A DNA stretch of 9,712 nucleotides from an uncultured Collinsella sp. Its GTDB lineage: Bacteria > Actinomycetota > Coriobacteriia > Coriobacteriales > Coriobacteriaceae. The notes below the pieces were generated by a model, which saw only the letters and a list, made by a program, of their open reading frames with translations, had not been told where the DNA came from and made no database searches. Of this stretch, positions 1 through 5,954 are shown one piece after another. Made by a program: the position numbers and the translations under genes. Within the stretch, counting starts at the first letter, position 1. Every line of letters begins with the position of its first letter. Location of the stretch: assembly GCA_900543025.1 (NCBI GenBank), contig UQPP01000053.1:1-9712 (forward strand), given 5' to 3'.

Positions 1-21
1 ACGATATGGCACCGTGGGGAC

Positions 22-34
22 ACATATATGTCAA
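22..34 (-). promoter_or_regulatory. Candidate operator ACATATATGT overlapping a -35 box
   Basis: Positions 22-31 read ACATATATGT, a perfect 10-bp palindrome. On the minus strand a consensus TTGACA (-35 like) occupies 34-29 and overlaps it. No good -10 is seen at 17 bp: TGCCAT is weak, and the window ends soon after. An operator overlapping a -35 would suit a repressor such as the adjacent GntR/HutC proteins. Short AT-rich palindromes also arise by chance. Confidence 0.3.
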
Positions 35-99
35 TCCTGGTCTAACAGAGCCTTAATTTATCCCCATCGGCGAACGGTCGATTTTGAGCCCTGTAAGGT

Positions 100-109
100 T
101 GTATATACA
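100..109. promoter_or_regulatory. Candidate GntR/HutC operator TGTATATACA
   Basis: TGTATATACA at 100-109 is a perfect 10-bp palindrome, preceded by T and followed by G. From memory it closely resembles operators of HutC-subfamily GntR regulators such as Bacillus TreR (TTGTATATACAA type). It sits 57 bp beyond the 3' end of a HutC-type regulator gene and 78 bp from a second palindrome at 22-31. A pair of sites could suit a dimeric repressor acting on a gene to the left. Binding is inferred. Confidence 0.4.
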
Positions 110-165
110 GCTGACCCAACGATCAAAACTGGTTAGTTTCCCAGCCGTTATTCACAAAATACCAG

Positions 166-879
166 CTAGTACGTATAGGTGTAGCCGCCCGTATCGCCAC
201 GATTGAAGGACTTTACATACTCGATAGCCTGACCGCTCGCGTCATAGCTCACGCATTCCAAAAGCAAAACAAGATCGCCCTGTTCCAGTCCAAGGAGGCC
301 GGCATCTCGTGCGCCCAGCGCTTCGATATCGAGCTTTTCCTGTGCCATGACTGGCTTTCGGCCCAGCATCTCATAGGTCTCGTACAAACTGAAGACCGAC
401 ACGTCAATATCTTCGATGGTTGGGAACAGCAGGCAGGGAATCAGCGCCGTCTCAATCGATACGGGGCTACCGTTTATGCAGTTCAGGCGTCGAACGGAAT
501 AGAGCAGGTCGTCCTCGGCGATGCCAAACAGGTCGGCGTAATATGGCCCCGCATAACGCTTGGAACGCGCGAGAATACGGACGGACGGCTCGCCGCCCGA
601 AGCACGGACCGATTCACGGAAACCGACCGTGCGTTCAAAAAAAGCAGGTACTTTCTGCGCCACAAAGGCACCTTTTCCCCGAACACGGCGAATCTGCCCG
701 CGCCGAACCAGCTCATCGACAGCGCTCCGGATGGTCAAGCGTGTCGTACCAAATTCCTCGGCAAGGTCTTTTTCGGACGGAATCATGGAACCCGTGGGAT
801 ATATACTGCGCTCGATACGTTCCTCGATGCGGCGTCGAATGCGCATATAAACCGGGGTGGCATCTACTGTTTCAGCCAT
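166..879 (-). CDS. GntR/HutC-family transcriptional regulator with UTRA domain (second of tandem pair)
   Basis: A 237-residue cytoplasmic DNA-binding regulator. The N-terminal winged helix-turn-helix covers about residues 8-75, with the GntR signature around 34-61 (PSEKDLAEEF, then TTRLTIRSAVDEL) and the wing RGKGAFV at 67-73. The UTRA effector domain follows at about 80-235 and ends in the family-typical E-Y-V-K-S-F-N-R-G-D stretch (220-229). UTRA domains bind small ligands, often phosphosugars or amino sugars, and release the protein from its operator. Length is normal for the family. The ATG at 879 is preceded by GGCAGGTG at a workable distance and lies inside the end of the upstream regulator gene (16-bp overlap), so translational coupling is likely. 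Its ligand and targets are unknown; palindromes at 22-31 and 100-109 are candidate sites. Confidence 0.93.
   Translation of the reverse strand: MAETVDATPVYMRIRRRIEERIERSIYPTGSMIPSEKDLAEEFGTTRLTIRSAVDELVRRGQIRRVRGKGAFVAQKVPAFFERTVGFRESVRASGGEPSVRILARSKRYAGPYYADLFGIAEDDLLYSVRRLNCINGSPVSIETALIPCLLFPTIEDIDVSVFSLYETYEMLGRKPVMAQEKLDIEALGARDAGLLGLEQGDLVLLLECVSYDASGQAIEYVKSFNRGDTGGYTYTY
864..879 (-). other. 16-bp coding overlap between the two GntR genes
   Basis: The stop codon of the first regulator (864-866) lies 16 bp past the start (879) of the second, in a different frame. The ribosome binding site of the second gene is therefore inside the coding region of the first. This arrangement usually means translational coupling and tied protein levels. 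Confidence 0.85.
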
Positions 880-1631
880 TGTTCACCTGCCACGCTCCTC
901 ATGCCGTTCTCTTCGCCGTTATCGGCAAAGCGGAACTTTGTGGGCAAAATCACCGATTTGCAATGCTCCACAAAACGCATGTCCTTATCAAATTCAATCG
1001 AGCTCTCATAGAACACCGGCGTTCCCTCTTCTTGCTGGAGCAGCTCGGCCTCTTCGACGTTCAAACGCGAGATAGAGATATGCTCACGTCCATGCTCAAC
1101 ACGCACGCCGCCTTCTTTGAGCAAGACATCGTAAAGGCTCTCGCACTCAAAATCGTGCTCGGTAAGCGATGGGCACAGGGACAGGTTAACGTGAGCGGTC
1201 TCGATTGACGCCGGCTCGCCCTCAATAAGTCGAACGCGCTGCATGCGGAGCAAAGGAGCGCCTACAGACACCCCAAGCTTGTCGGCAAGCGCCTCATCCG
1301 CCTCGATGGTCCCGGTGGAAACCAGACGAGAAGAGGGGTGCAGACCGGCAGTCCGCACAGCATCGGAAAAGTTATACGTTTCCTGAAAGATGTTTAGCGG
1401 CTTGGGAGGACACACATACGTACCCGATCCGCGACGGCTCTCGAGCGTTCCACACGAGATGAGCCGCGTGATACCGGCACGCAACGCTGTACGCGAAACG
1501 CCAATCTCTTCGCACAGCACGCGCTCGGCCGGCAGGCGATCCCCGCCGGCAAGCTGATGGTGCTGGATATACCAAAGAATTCCCTCAACAGCACGATCTT
1601 TGGGGGGAATTGCATAAGATTCGCCTGCCAT
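864..1631 (-). CDS. GntR/HutC-family transcriptional regulator with UTRA domain (first of tandem pair)
   Basis: A 255-residue regulator of the same family as its downstream neighbour but clearly diverged from it. The winged helix-turn-helix is at about 10-75 (LPAERVLCEEIGVSRTALR at 33-51, wing RRGSGTYV at 66-73). The UTRA domain is at about 80-237, ending in E-H-C-K-S-V-I-L-P-T-K-F-R-F (222-235). A 20-residue tail after the UTRA core runs over the start of the next gene, giving a 16-bp overlap. The ATG at 1631 has a good ribosome binding site, GAGGAG, 8 nt upstream. The gene starts 38 bp after the small upstream gene ends, which suggests a three-gene operon. Specificity is unknown. Two different UTRA proteins made together could recognise two ligands, or could form mixed dimers; that is speculative. 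Confidence 0.93.
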   Translation of the reverse strand: MAGESYAIPPKDRAVEGILWYIQHHQLAGGDRLPAERVLCEEIGVSRTALRAGITRLISCGTLESRRGSGTYVCPPKPLNIFQETYNFSDAVRTAGLHPSSRLVSTGTIEADEALADKLGVSVGAPLLRMQRVRLIEGEPASIETAHVNLSLCPSLTEHDFECESLYDVLLKEGGVRVEHGREHISISRLNVEEAELLQQEEGTPVFYESSIEFDKDMRFVEHCKSVILPTKFRFADNGEENGMRSVAGEQWLKQ

Positions 1632-1669
1632 TGCACAGACTCCTCATTCAGAAACGTATGCCGCCAAAA

Positions 1670-2158
1670 TTAGGCCAGCCCTCCCATGGCATCAAATTCG
1701 GCCTTGATCTTCTCGGCGACATTCCGATACGACTTATATAGACTTGAATCGCGTTTAACTTCGTCGGTCATAACGGGAATCTCTAATTTGGAAACCTCGT
1801 CTTTTCCCGTCTGAACCGCCACAACAACGCCCATACCAAGACACATATTACGCTTGGCAGCGTTTATTTTCGCCGCCTTGGCAGGATTTGCCAGGATACG
1901 CTGGGCAAATTCCTGTTTTGAAGTCACTTCCTCGGCCTCCGGATCGCCCGCCTCGGCTACTTCGCACTGCAGCACGTCCGCATAGTCAAAAATCTTCGGC
2001 TCGCCGCCGCGCTGATGCACGGCCCACTTGCGACGCGTGGCATCCTGGTAGATAGCCGGCAAAAACGTAAACCGCGGCGGGTCCAAAATCGTATCCGTGA
2101 TGGTAAACACATCGGGATCAAAGGCATCCTGCGGGTTTTTCTTCTTGAACAGCCCCAT
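1670..2158 (-). CDS. Small uncharacterised protein, first gene of the GntR operon
   Basis: I do not recognise this 162-residue protein with certainty. It begins MGLFKKKNPQ and has no signal peptide or membrane helix, so it is likely cytoplasmic. An aromatic and beta-rich first half (about 16-68) includes K-I-F-D-Y-A-D-V-L, then an acidic linker (70-80), a basic helical stretch (81-103), a Gly/Val strand CLGMGVVVAVQTG (106-118) and a C-terminal helix Y-R-N-V-A-E-K-I-K-A (144-153). The order 'FDYADV strand, then Y...A.KI...F helix' resembles short Firmicutes and Actinobacteria proteins with a PH-like fold, but this is only an impression. A longer frame opens at 2191. I chose ATG 2158 because GGGAGG (2169-2164) lies 5 bp upstream and the 11 extra residues look non-coding. 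It is 38 bp ahead of the first GntR gene. Confidence 0.8.
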   Translation of the reverse strand: MGLFKKKNPQDAFDPDVFTITDTILDPPRFTFLPAIYQDATRRKWAVHQRGGEPKIFDYADVLQCEVAEAGDPEAEEVTSKQEFAQRILANPAKAAKINAAKRNMCLGMGVVVAVQTGKDEVSKLEIPVMTDEVKRDSSLYKSYRNVAEKIKAEFDAMGGLA

Positions 2159-2163
2159 ATCAG

Positions 2164-2169
2164 CCTCCC
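2164..2169 (-). promoter_or_regulatory. Ribosome binding site GGGAGG deciding the start at 2158
   Basis: GGGAGG on the minus strand sits 5 bp before ATG 2158. The alternative in-frame ATG at 2191 has no comparable site. Confidence 0.65.
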
Positions 2170-2195
2170 GTACTAGCATTAAACAACTCAAGCTG

Positions 2196-2204
2196 AATAT
2201 AGCA
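2196..2204 (-). promoter_or_regulatory. Possible -10 element for the small-gene/GntR operon
   Basis: The minus strand reads GCTATATTC here, containing TATATT about 40 bp before the chosen start at 2158. No convincing -35 is found at 16-18 bp, so the promoter is weak or activator-dependent if real. The 188-bp gap from lacI supports some transcription start in this area. Confidence 0.3.
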
Positions 2205-2281
2205 CCAATTTCAAGCCGCTGCCTTACCCTATCGGTGCGCGGCGTCTATGGCTCGCCCAGCGGAAGAGTTAACGGACGAGG

Positions 2282-2317
2282 GCCGGGGCGCCTGCCGGCA
2301 AATAGCGGACACTCCGC
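2282..2317 (-). terminator. Two GC hairpins downstream of the LacI gene, possible weak terminator
   Basis: Two small hairpins follow the lacI-type stop at 2347. GCGGA/TCCGC has a 3-nt loop (2305-2317). GCCGG/CCGGC has an 8-nt loop (2282-2299). Neither is followed by a clear T-tract on the minus strand (TATTTG after the first), so efficient intrinsic termination is doubtful. Some read-through into the next operon is possible. Confidence 0.3.
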
Positions 2318-2346
2318 ATGCAATCTATGCAAACAAACAAGTACGC

Positions 2347-3375
2347 TTAGCTACATTCGGTAAGTTCGAGCACGCTGCCCTTAACGATAAGCGCCGGCTC
2401 CAGGACGACCTCTTCGGCACGCCTGCCGCCCCTACCGGCAAGACGCTTGGACATGCAGCCAAAAGCATGCTCCGCAAGGACACCAGGATCCTGCTCAATG
2501 GCGGTCAGCGCCGGCTCAAAGAGAACGTCGGCCGCCGAGTTGTCATAGCTCACCACCGAGATATCGCCCGGGATGCTCTTCCCCATCTCGTGCAAGCGCT
2601 TGAGCAGACCGAGGGCGATGTTATCCGAACTTGCGAACACAGCGGTGGCATCAGTTGCGAGCACCGCCTCCGAGGCCTCGTAGGCACTCGGAATGTAGTA
2701 CTCGCTCTCAAACTCCAAACGTGCGTCGATAGGCAGGCCAACCTCGCGCAGCGCGCGCTCATAGCCGGCAAGTCGCTTACGCCCCGTATTGGAACGGCGC
2801 GCGTTAACCAGGCAGGCAATGCGACGGTGGCCCTGCTCGATCAGATAGCGAGTGGCCATGTAGCCACCCATCTCGTGGTCGAACATCACCTTGTCGCACT
2901 CGAGCCCCTCAATGGCGCGGTCGACCATCACGGCAGGGATAGGCAGATGGCTGACTTCTTCGCGCAGGGCGCGGTCGTCGGAGAACTCGTCGCCCACGAC
3001 CAGGAAGACGCCATCAACGCCGCGCGTTACCAGCTGGCGCAGCAGCTCCAGATCGTCGTCGGCACTTCCACCCGAGCTGGTAATGAAGAGCGCATAGCCG
3101 TCCTCGCGGCAGCGCTTTTCCAGGCTACCGGCGAGCGAGGCAAAAAAGCGGCTCTCGATGTTAGGGACGATAAGGCCCAGCGTGCGCGACTCGCGCATGA
3201 CCAGACTACGCGCAATCTGGTTGGGGACATAGTGGTTGCGCGCCGCGACCTCCTTGATGAGCTTGCGGTTTTCTTCCGAGATGCGACAGGGCCGATTATT
3301 GAGAACAAGCGAGACCGACGAGGGGGAAAGCCCCACCTCCTGGGCGATCTGCTTGAGGGTGACTTTGTTGGCCAT
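2347..3375 (-). CDS. LacI-family transcriptional regulator
   Basis: A 342-residue repressor of the LacI/GalR family with normal length and complete architecture. The helix-turn-helix is at 5-24 (TLKQIAQEVGLSPSSVSLVL at 6-25). The hinge helix is at about 51-60 (PNQIARSLVM), with the minor-groove leucine (Leu58) present. The periplasmic-binding-protein-like effector domain starts at TLGLIVPNIES (65-75) and extends to the end. It carries the usual late motif VVSYDNSAADVLFEPALTAI, where the family more often has F-D-D for Y-D-N. Such proteins bind a sugar or related ligand and leave or bind a CG-centred palindrome. ATG 3375 has GGAAGGAG 4 bp upstream. It stands alone with no sugar operon beside it and is divergent from murB, so its ligand and targets cannot be inferred from neighbours. 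One candidate site is CAATCGATTG at 3517-3526. Confidence 0.95.
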   Translation of the reverse strand: MANKVTLKQIAQEVGLSPSSVSLVLNNRPCRISEENRKLIKEVAARNHYVPNQIARSLVMRESRTLGLIVPNIESRFFASLAGSLEKRCREDGYALFITSSGGSADDDLELLRQLVTRGVDGVFLVVGDEFSDDRALREEVSHLPIPAVMVDRAIEGLECDKVMFDHEMGGYMATRYLIEQGHRRIACLVNARRSNTGRKRLAGYERALREVGLPIDARLEFESEYYIPSAYEASEAVLATDATAVFASSDNIALGLLKRLHEMGKSIPGDISVVSYDNSAADVLFEPALTAIEQDPGVLAEHAFGCMSKRLAGRGGRRAEEVVLEPALIVKGSVLELTECS

Positions 3376-3410
3376 CTCGCTCCTTCCGGGTTTACGCGCA
3401 ATCTCTTGAA

Positions 3411-3416
3411 AGTATA
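3411..3416 (-). promoter_or_regulatory. -10 element (TATACT) of the LacI-family gene
   Basis: TATACT on the minus strand lies about 36 bp before ATG 3375. A -35 at the right spacing is poor (CACCGA at 17 bp). The same core, GCTATACT, is found before galE at 6176-6183, which supports it as a house promoter type. Confidence 0.45.
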
Positions 3417-3509
3417 GCGACTACCCCTCTACCTCGGTGATAAACACTTTACCAATCCGGTAGACGGCTGTTTTATCGCCGCCAGCGCACCAAATCCGTC
3501 CGGGTGGGG

Positions 3510-3526
3510 TATATTGCAATCGATTG
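3510..3526 (+). promoter_or_regulatory. murB -10 element and adjacent CG-centred palindrome
   Basis: TATATT at 3510-3515 is a plausible murB -10, giving a leader of about 35 nt to ATG 3559; the -35 (CACCAA region) is weak. Directly after it, 3517-3526 reads CAATCGATTG, a perfect palindrome centred on CG. This is the general shape of LacI/GalR operators, and it would overlap the murB transcription start. The divergent LacI-type gene makes it a candidate site, unproven. Confidence 0.4.
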
Positions 3527-3558
3527 ATGACAACGACCACCAAAAGGCGGCTATTAGT

Positions 3559-4521
3559 ATGCACGAAAACGATTTTTTTAACGAGGACCTGCTGTGCGCG
3601 CTTGCTGGCGTTGCCGGCGAGGACAACGTACTGATGAGCGAGCCCATGTGCGAGCACACCACGTTTAAGATCGGCGGCCCGGCCGACGTCTTTGTCACGC
3701 CCGATACCGAGCAGGGCCTCGTCGCCACGCTCGATACCTGCTATCGCTGCGATCTGCCCCTCACCATCGTGGGCAACGGCTCCGACCTACTCGTCGGCGA
3801 CAAGGGCATCCGCGGCGTCGTCGTAGCGCTGGGCGAAGGTCTCTCCAACATCACCGTCGACGGCACGCACGTCACGGCGGCAGCCGGCGCGCTGCTTTCC
3901 GATGTCGCCGCGGCGGCAGCCGAGGCCGGCCTCACCGGCATGGAGCCCATCTCGGGCATCCCCGGATCGGTCGGCGGTGCCTGCTACATGAACGCCGGTG
4001 CCTACGGTGCCTGCATGGCCGATGTGCTGGAGTCCGTGCGCGTCTACAAACCCGCTCGCCAGCTCGACGACGGCACCCGCGGCAGCGGCAATATCATCGA
4101 GTTCGATGTCGACGAGCTCAACCTGGGTTATCGCAAGAGCCGCATCGCCGACGACGGCTTTACCGTGCTTTCGGCCACCTTCAATCTCGCCCCGGGCAAC
4201 GCCGCGATGATCAAGGCCGACATGGACGACTACCGCCAGCGCCGCGAGGACAAGCAGCCGCTCGACATGCCGAGTGCCGGCTCCACCTTCAAGCGCCCCG
4301 AGGGTTACTTTGCCGGCAAACTCATCATGGATGCCGGCCTGCGAGGACACGCCGTTGGCGGCGCGCAGGTGAGCGAGAAGCACTGCGGCTTCATCGTCAA
4401 CGCCGACCACGCCACCGCCGCCGATGTCGACGAACTCATCCGCCACATCCAGGCAACCGTCAAAGACCAATTCAACGTAGACCTAGAACCCGAAGTCCAC
4501 CGAGTAGGCGAATTTTTATAA
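3559..4521 (+). CDS. murB: UDP-N-acetylenolpyruvoylglucosamine reductase
   Basis: MurB is a cytoplasmic FAD enzyme that uses NADPH to reduce UDP-GlcNAc-enolpyruvate to UDP-MurNAc, the second committed step of peptidoglycan synthesis. All hallmarks are present in 320 residues: FKIGGPAD (36-43), VGNGSDLLV (71-79), the FAD-binding GMEPISGIPGSVGG (127-140), YRKSRI with the active-site Arg192, SAGSTFKRP with the proton-donor Ser242, and EPEVHRVGEF with Glu312. Length and motif order fit the family. A TTG at 3514 would add 15 residues. I prefer ATG 3559 because AAGGCGG (3544-3550) is 8 bp upstream and the TTG lies within the probable -10. It is a single gene, divergent from the LacI-type regulator and closed by a hairpin at 4525-4546. 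Confidence 0.97.
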   Translation: MHENDFFNEDLLCALAGVAGEDNVLMSEPMCEHTTFKIGGPADVFVTPDTEQGLVATLDTCYRCDLPLTIVGNGSDLLVGDKGIRGVVVALGEGLSNITVDGTHVTAAAGALLSDVAAAAAEAGLTGMEPISGIPGSVGGACYMNAGAYGACMADVLESVRVYKPARQLDDGTRGSGNIIEFDVDELNLGYRKSRIADDGFTVLSATFNLAPGNAAMIKADMDDYRQRREDKQPLDMPSAGSTFKRPEGYFAGKLIMDAGLRGHAVGGAQVSEKHCGFIVNADHATAADVDELIRHIQATVKDQFNVDLEPEVHRVGEFL

Positions 4522-4524
4522 AAA

Positions 4525-4546
4525 GAAGGCCCCGAAAGGGGCCTTC
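4525..4546. terminator. murB intrinsic terminator hairpin, probably bidirectional
   Basis: A perfect 9-bp stem, GAAGGCCCC/GGGGCCTTC, encloses a GAAA tetraloop, starting 4 bp after the murB stop. On the plus strand it is followed by ACCATATTTATTC, a weak T-tract. On the minus strand it is followed by TTTTATAAAAATT, a better one, so it may also stop transcription arriving from the convergent hydrolase gene. Confidence 0.8.
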
Positions 4547-4584
4547 ACCATATTTATTCAGATAATCCGGTCCGGTGTGTCACG

Positions 4585-4607
4585 CCTTGGACCCGGAAGG
4601 TCCGGGG
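4585..4607 (+). repeat. Hairpin competing with the left arm of the large palindrome
   Basis: In plus-strand RNA, 4585-4593 (CCTTGGACC) can pair with 4599-4607 (GGTCCGGGG) through 9 pairs, two of them G-U, over a CGGAA loop. It uses bases that otherwise form the outer end of the 31-bp stem at 4599-4729, so the two folds exclude each other. In minus-strand RNA the G-U pairs become A-C mismatches. Confidence 0.45.
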
Positions 4608-4729
4608 CTGGGGGCGAGGCATAAGGTTGGTCGCGAGTTCCGCACGCAAAGAAGGCCACTTAATGTGGCCTTCGTCTTGCGCAGGACTGTAGAGCAGGCA
4701 ACCTTATGCCTCGCCCCCAGTCCCGGACC
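4599..4729. repeat. Large nested palindromic element (31-bp arms plus central hairpin)
   Basis: The arms at 4599-4629 and 4699-4729 are inverted copies over 31 bp. The only non-complementary position, G4607 against T4721, is a G-U pair in plus-strand RNA. Nested almost concentrically inside is a perfect 9-bp hairpin GAAGGCCAC/GTGGCCTTC (4651-4659/4665-4673, loop TTAAT). CGCAA (4645-4649) and TTGCG (4677-4681) can extend it. The whole sits between convergent genes, 20 bp past the hydrolase stop codon. The central hairpin is terminator-like, and on the minus strand it is followed by TTTGCG. It carries no gene. Possible natures are a MITE/REP-like mobile repeat, an elaborate bidirectional terminator or a structured RNA. 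No clear target-site duplication is seen. Confidence 0.85.
4651..4673 (-). terminator. Central hairpin, candidate terminator of the hydrolase gene
   Basis: A 9-bp perfect stem with a 5-nt loop lies 76 bp beyond the minus-strand stop at 4749. It shares the GAAGGCC/GGCCTTC core with the murB terminator at 4525-4546. The following minus-strand bases TTTGCG give only a short T-run, so it may act together with the second hairpin. Confidence 0.5.
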
Positions 4730-4748
4730 AACTTGCTTCAAACCGCAG

Positions 4749-5954
4749 CTACGACAGCGCAATACCGCCGAGCCAGCCCCAACGCACGCCAGAGCCAGTG
4801 CCATAGAAGCTAATAAACGAGTCAAGCGACTTAGACGTAATGGCACCCTCGTTGCTCATAACGATGCCGCCGCCAACGTAGATACCCACATGACCGTAGA
4901 TAAGGCCCGGAGCACCCGTGCCGCTGTGCGAGGAATCGGCCACGATCATGCCCACCTGCAGCGCCGAGCGGTCGGAGCTATAGCACCAGGCGTTAAACAT
5001 GTCGCACGCATTGCCTCCAAAGTAGCCAACGCCGGCGTTACGGAAGACATTGGTGACCCACGCCGCGCACCAGTTCTGACCCGGCGAAGGCGTGGAGTAG
5101 CACGCGTTGACGACAGCCTGCTGCTTGCCCGAGCCGGCATTCTGCTGCGGAGTTCCGGGCGCGTACGATCCACCACCCGAGCTCGAACCACCCGAGTAGG
5201 AATTGTTCTTGTTCGCGGCAGCCGCGGCAGCGGCAGCCTTCCTAGCGGCCTCCTCAGCCTGGGCAGCAGCGAGGATCTCGGAATCGCGCTGAGCCATGAG
5301 CTCCTTGACGTCGTCGGAAAGACCGTTCAGCACGGTCTGGACTTCTTGCTGCTTGGCCTGCATGTCCTGCATCTGGGCAGTCTGCTGGTCCTTGAGCTTC
5401 TCTAAGTCGGCCTTCTGCGACTCGAGCTCGGTCTTTTGCGCATCGAGCTCTTCCTGGATGGTCTGAATGTCCTCGATGGCGTCGCGGTCGCTCTTGTTGA
5501 TCTTCTCAACGTAATGCGCGTTGGCGACGAGTTCCTCAAACGAGCCAGAGGCCAGCAGCAGCGACAGGATGTTCGTGCCGCCGGACTTGTAGCTGGCGGC
5601 CACGCGATCGGAAAGGTCGTTGCGCTTCTTCTTGAGCTCGGCCTTCTTTTCATCGATCTGGGCCTGCGTGTCGTCAATCTTGCCCTGGACATTCTCGATG
5701 TCGTTGAGGGTCTGGGCATTCTTGTTGGCCAGCGCCGCATACTCATTTGCGATGCTGTCGAGCTGGGCCTGAACCTCGTCGAGCTGGGCCTGGGCGGCAT
5801 TCAGTTTATCGGTGGTTTCTTTGGAAGCCTCCGCCGCATGGGCGCGAGCGGGCAGGCCAAAAAGAACTGCCGCAGAAGCGGCGCCGAACAGGGCCTTGAG
5901 GGCAGTGCGGCGCGAGAGCTCCTGGGAAAGGATGGAATCGCTGTTTGGTGACAT
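4749..5954 (-). CDS. Secreted coiled-coil peptidoglycan hydrolase, CHAP/NlpC-P60-like
   Basis: A 401-residue exported protein, probably a cell-wall endopeptidase or amidase. The N-terminus has a twin-arginine-like motif SRRTALK (14-20), a hydrophobic segment (21-35) and a likely signal-peptidase site after AHA (38-40). Residues about 45-235 are a long heptad-rich coiled coil in the style of CwlO/PcsB N-termini. An Ala-rich stretch (about 226-247) and a Gly/Ser/Pro linker (251-277) follow. The C-terminal cysteine-peptidase domain has NWCAAWVTNVF with probable nucleophile Cys296, YGHVGIYVGGG with His355, and Asn368 as likely third residue. WCAAWV looks more CHAP-like than classic NlpC/P60. In CwlO/PcsB relatives the coiled coil holds the enzyme inactive until released by FtsEX, but no ftsEX is seen here. 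ATG 5954 has GGAG 5 bp upstream. It is a single gene, divergent from galE. Confidence 0.9.
   Translation of the reverse strand: MSPNSDSILSQELSRRTALKALFGAASAAVLFGLPARAHAAEASKETTDKLNAAQAQLDEVQAQLDSIANEYAALANKNAQTLNDIENVQGKIDDTQAQIDEKKAELKKKRNDLSDRVAASYKSGGTNILSLLLASGSFEELVANAHYVEKINKSDRDAIEDIQTIQEELDAQKTELESQKADLEKLKDQQTAQMQDMQAKQQEVQTVLNGLSDDVKELMAQRDSEILAAAQAEEAARKAAAAAAAANKNNSYSGGSSSGGGSYAPGTPQQNAGSGKQQAVVNACYSTPSPGQNWCAAWVTNVFRNAGVGYFGGNACDMFNAWCYSSDRSALQVGMIVADSSHSGTGAPGLIYGHVGIYVGGGIVMSNEGAITSKSLDSFISFYGTGSGVRWGWLGGIALS

Larger units (their letters stand above)
1..165. other. Gene-free leftmost region with palindromic operator-like sites
   Basis: I find no coding region here. The stretch lies downstream of the minus-strand GntR gene that ends at 166. 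It contains two perfect 10-bp palindromes, at 22-31 and 100-109, described separately. A weak hairpin at 129-144 (CTGG/CCAG stem, 8-nt loop) is followed on the minus strand by TTTT and could be a poor terminator for the regulator operon. The region probably forms the upstream control region of a gene lying to the left of the window; that is inference. Confidence 0.5.

Noticed and set aside
420..1208. 262-codon open frame on the plus strand
   Set aside because: It spans both GntR genes in antisense, has no family resemblance and no ribosome binding site.
2385..2525. Repeated AGCGCCGGCTC near the 3' end of the LacI-type gene
   Set aside because: Both copies encode the residues E-P-A-L in the same reading frame. 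The repeat is most simply explained by coding content.
2248..3417. 389-codon open frame on the plus strand
   Set aside because: It is antisense to the clear LacI-family gene, has no recognisable domain, and is explained by codon bias of the opposite strand.
3514..3558. TTG start adding 15 residues to MurB
   Set aside because: The TTG lies within the probable -10, the extra residues lack MurB similarity, and ATG 3559 has a good ribosome binding site.
4599..4729. CRISPR repeat or transposon end
   Set aside because: Only one inverted pair is present, with no regularly spaced direct repeats, no cas genes and no transposase. A direct target duplication was not found.
4575..5405. 276-codon open frame on the plus strand and an 88-codon one opposite at 4580-4846
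   Set aside because: Both run through the large palindrome, which makes their translations look alike in part, and the longer one is antisense to the hydrolase gene. Neither has coding character.
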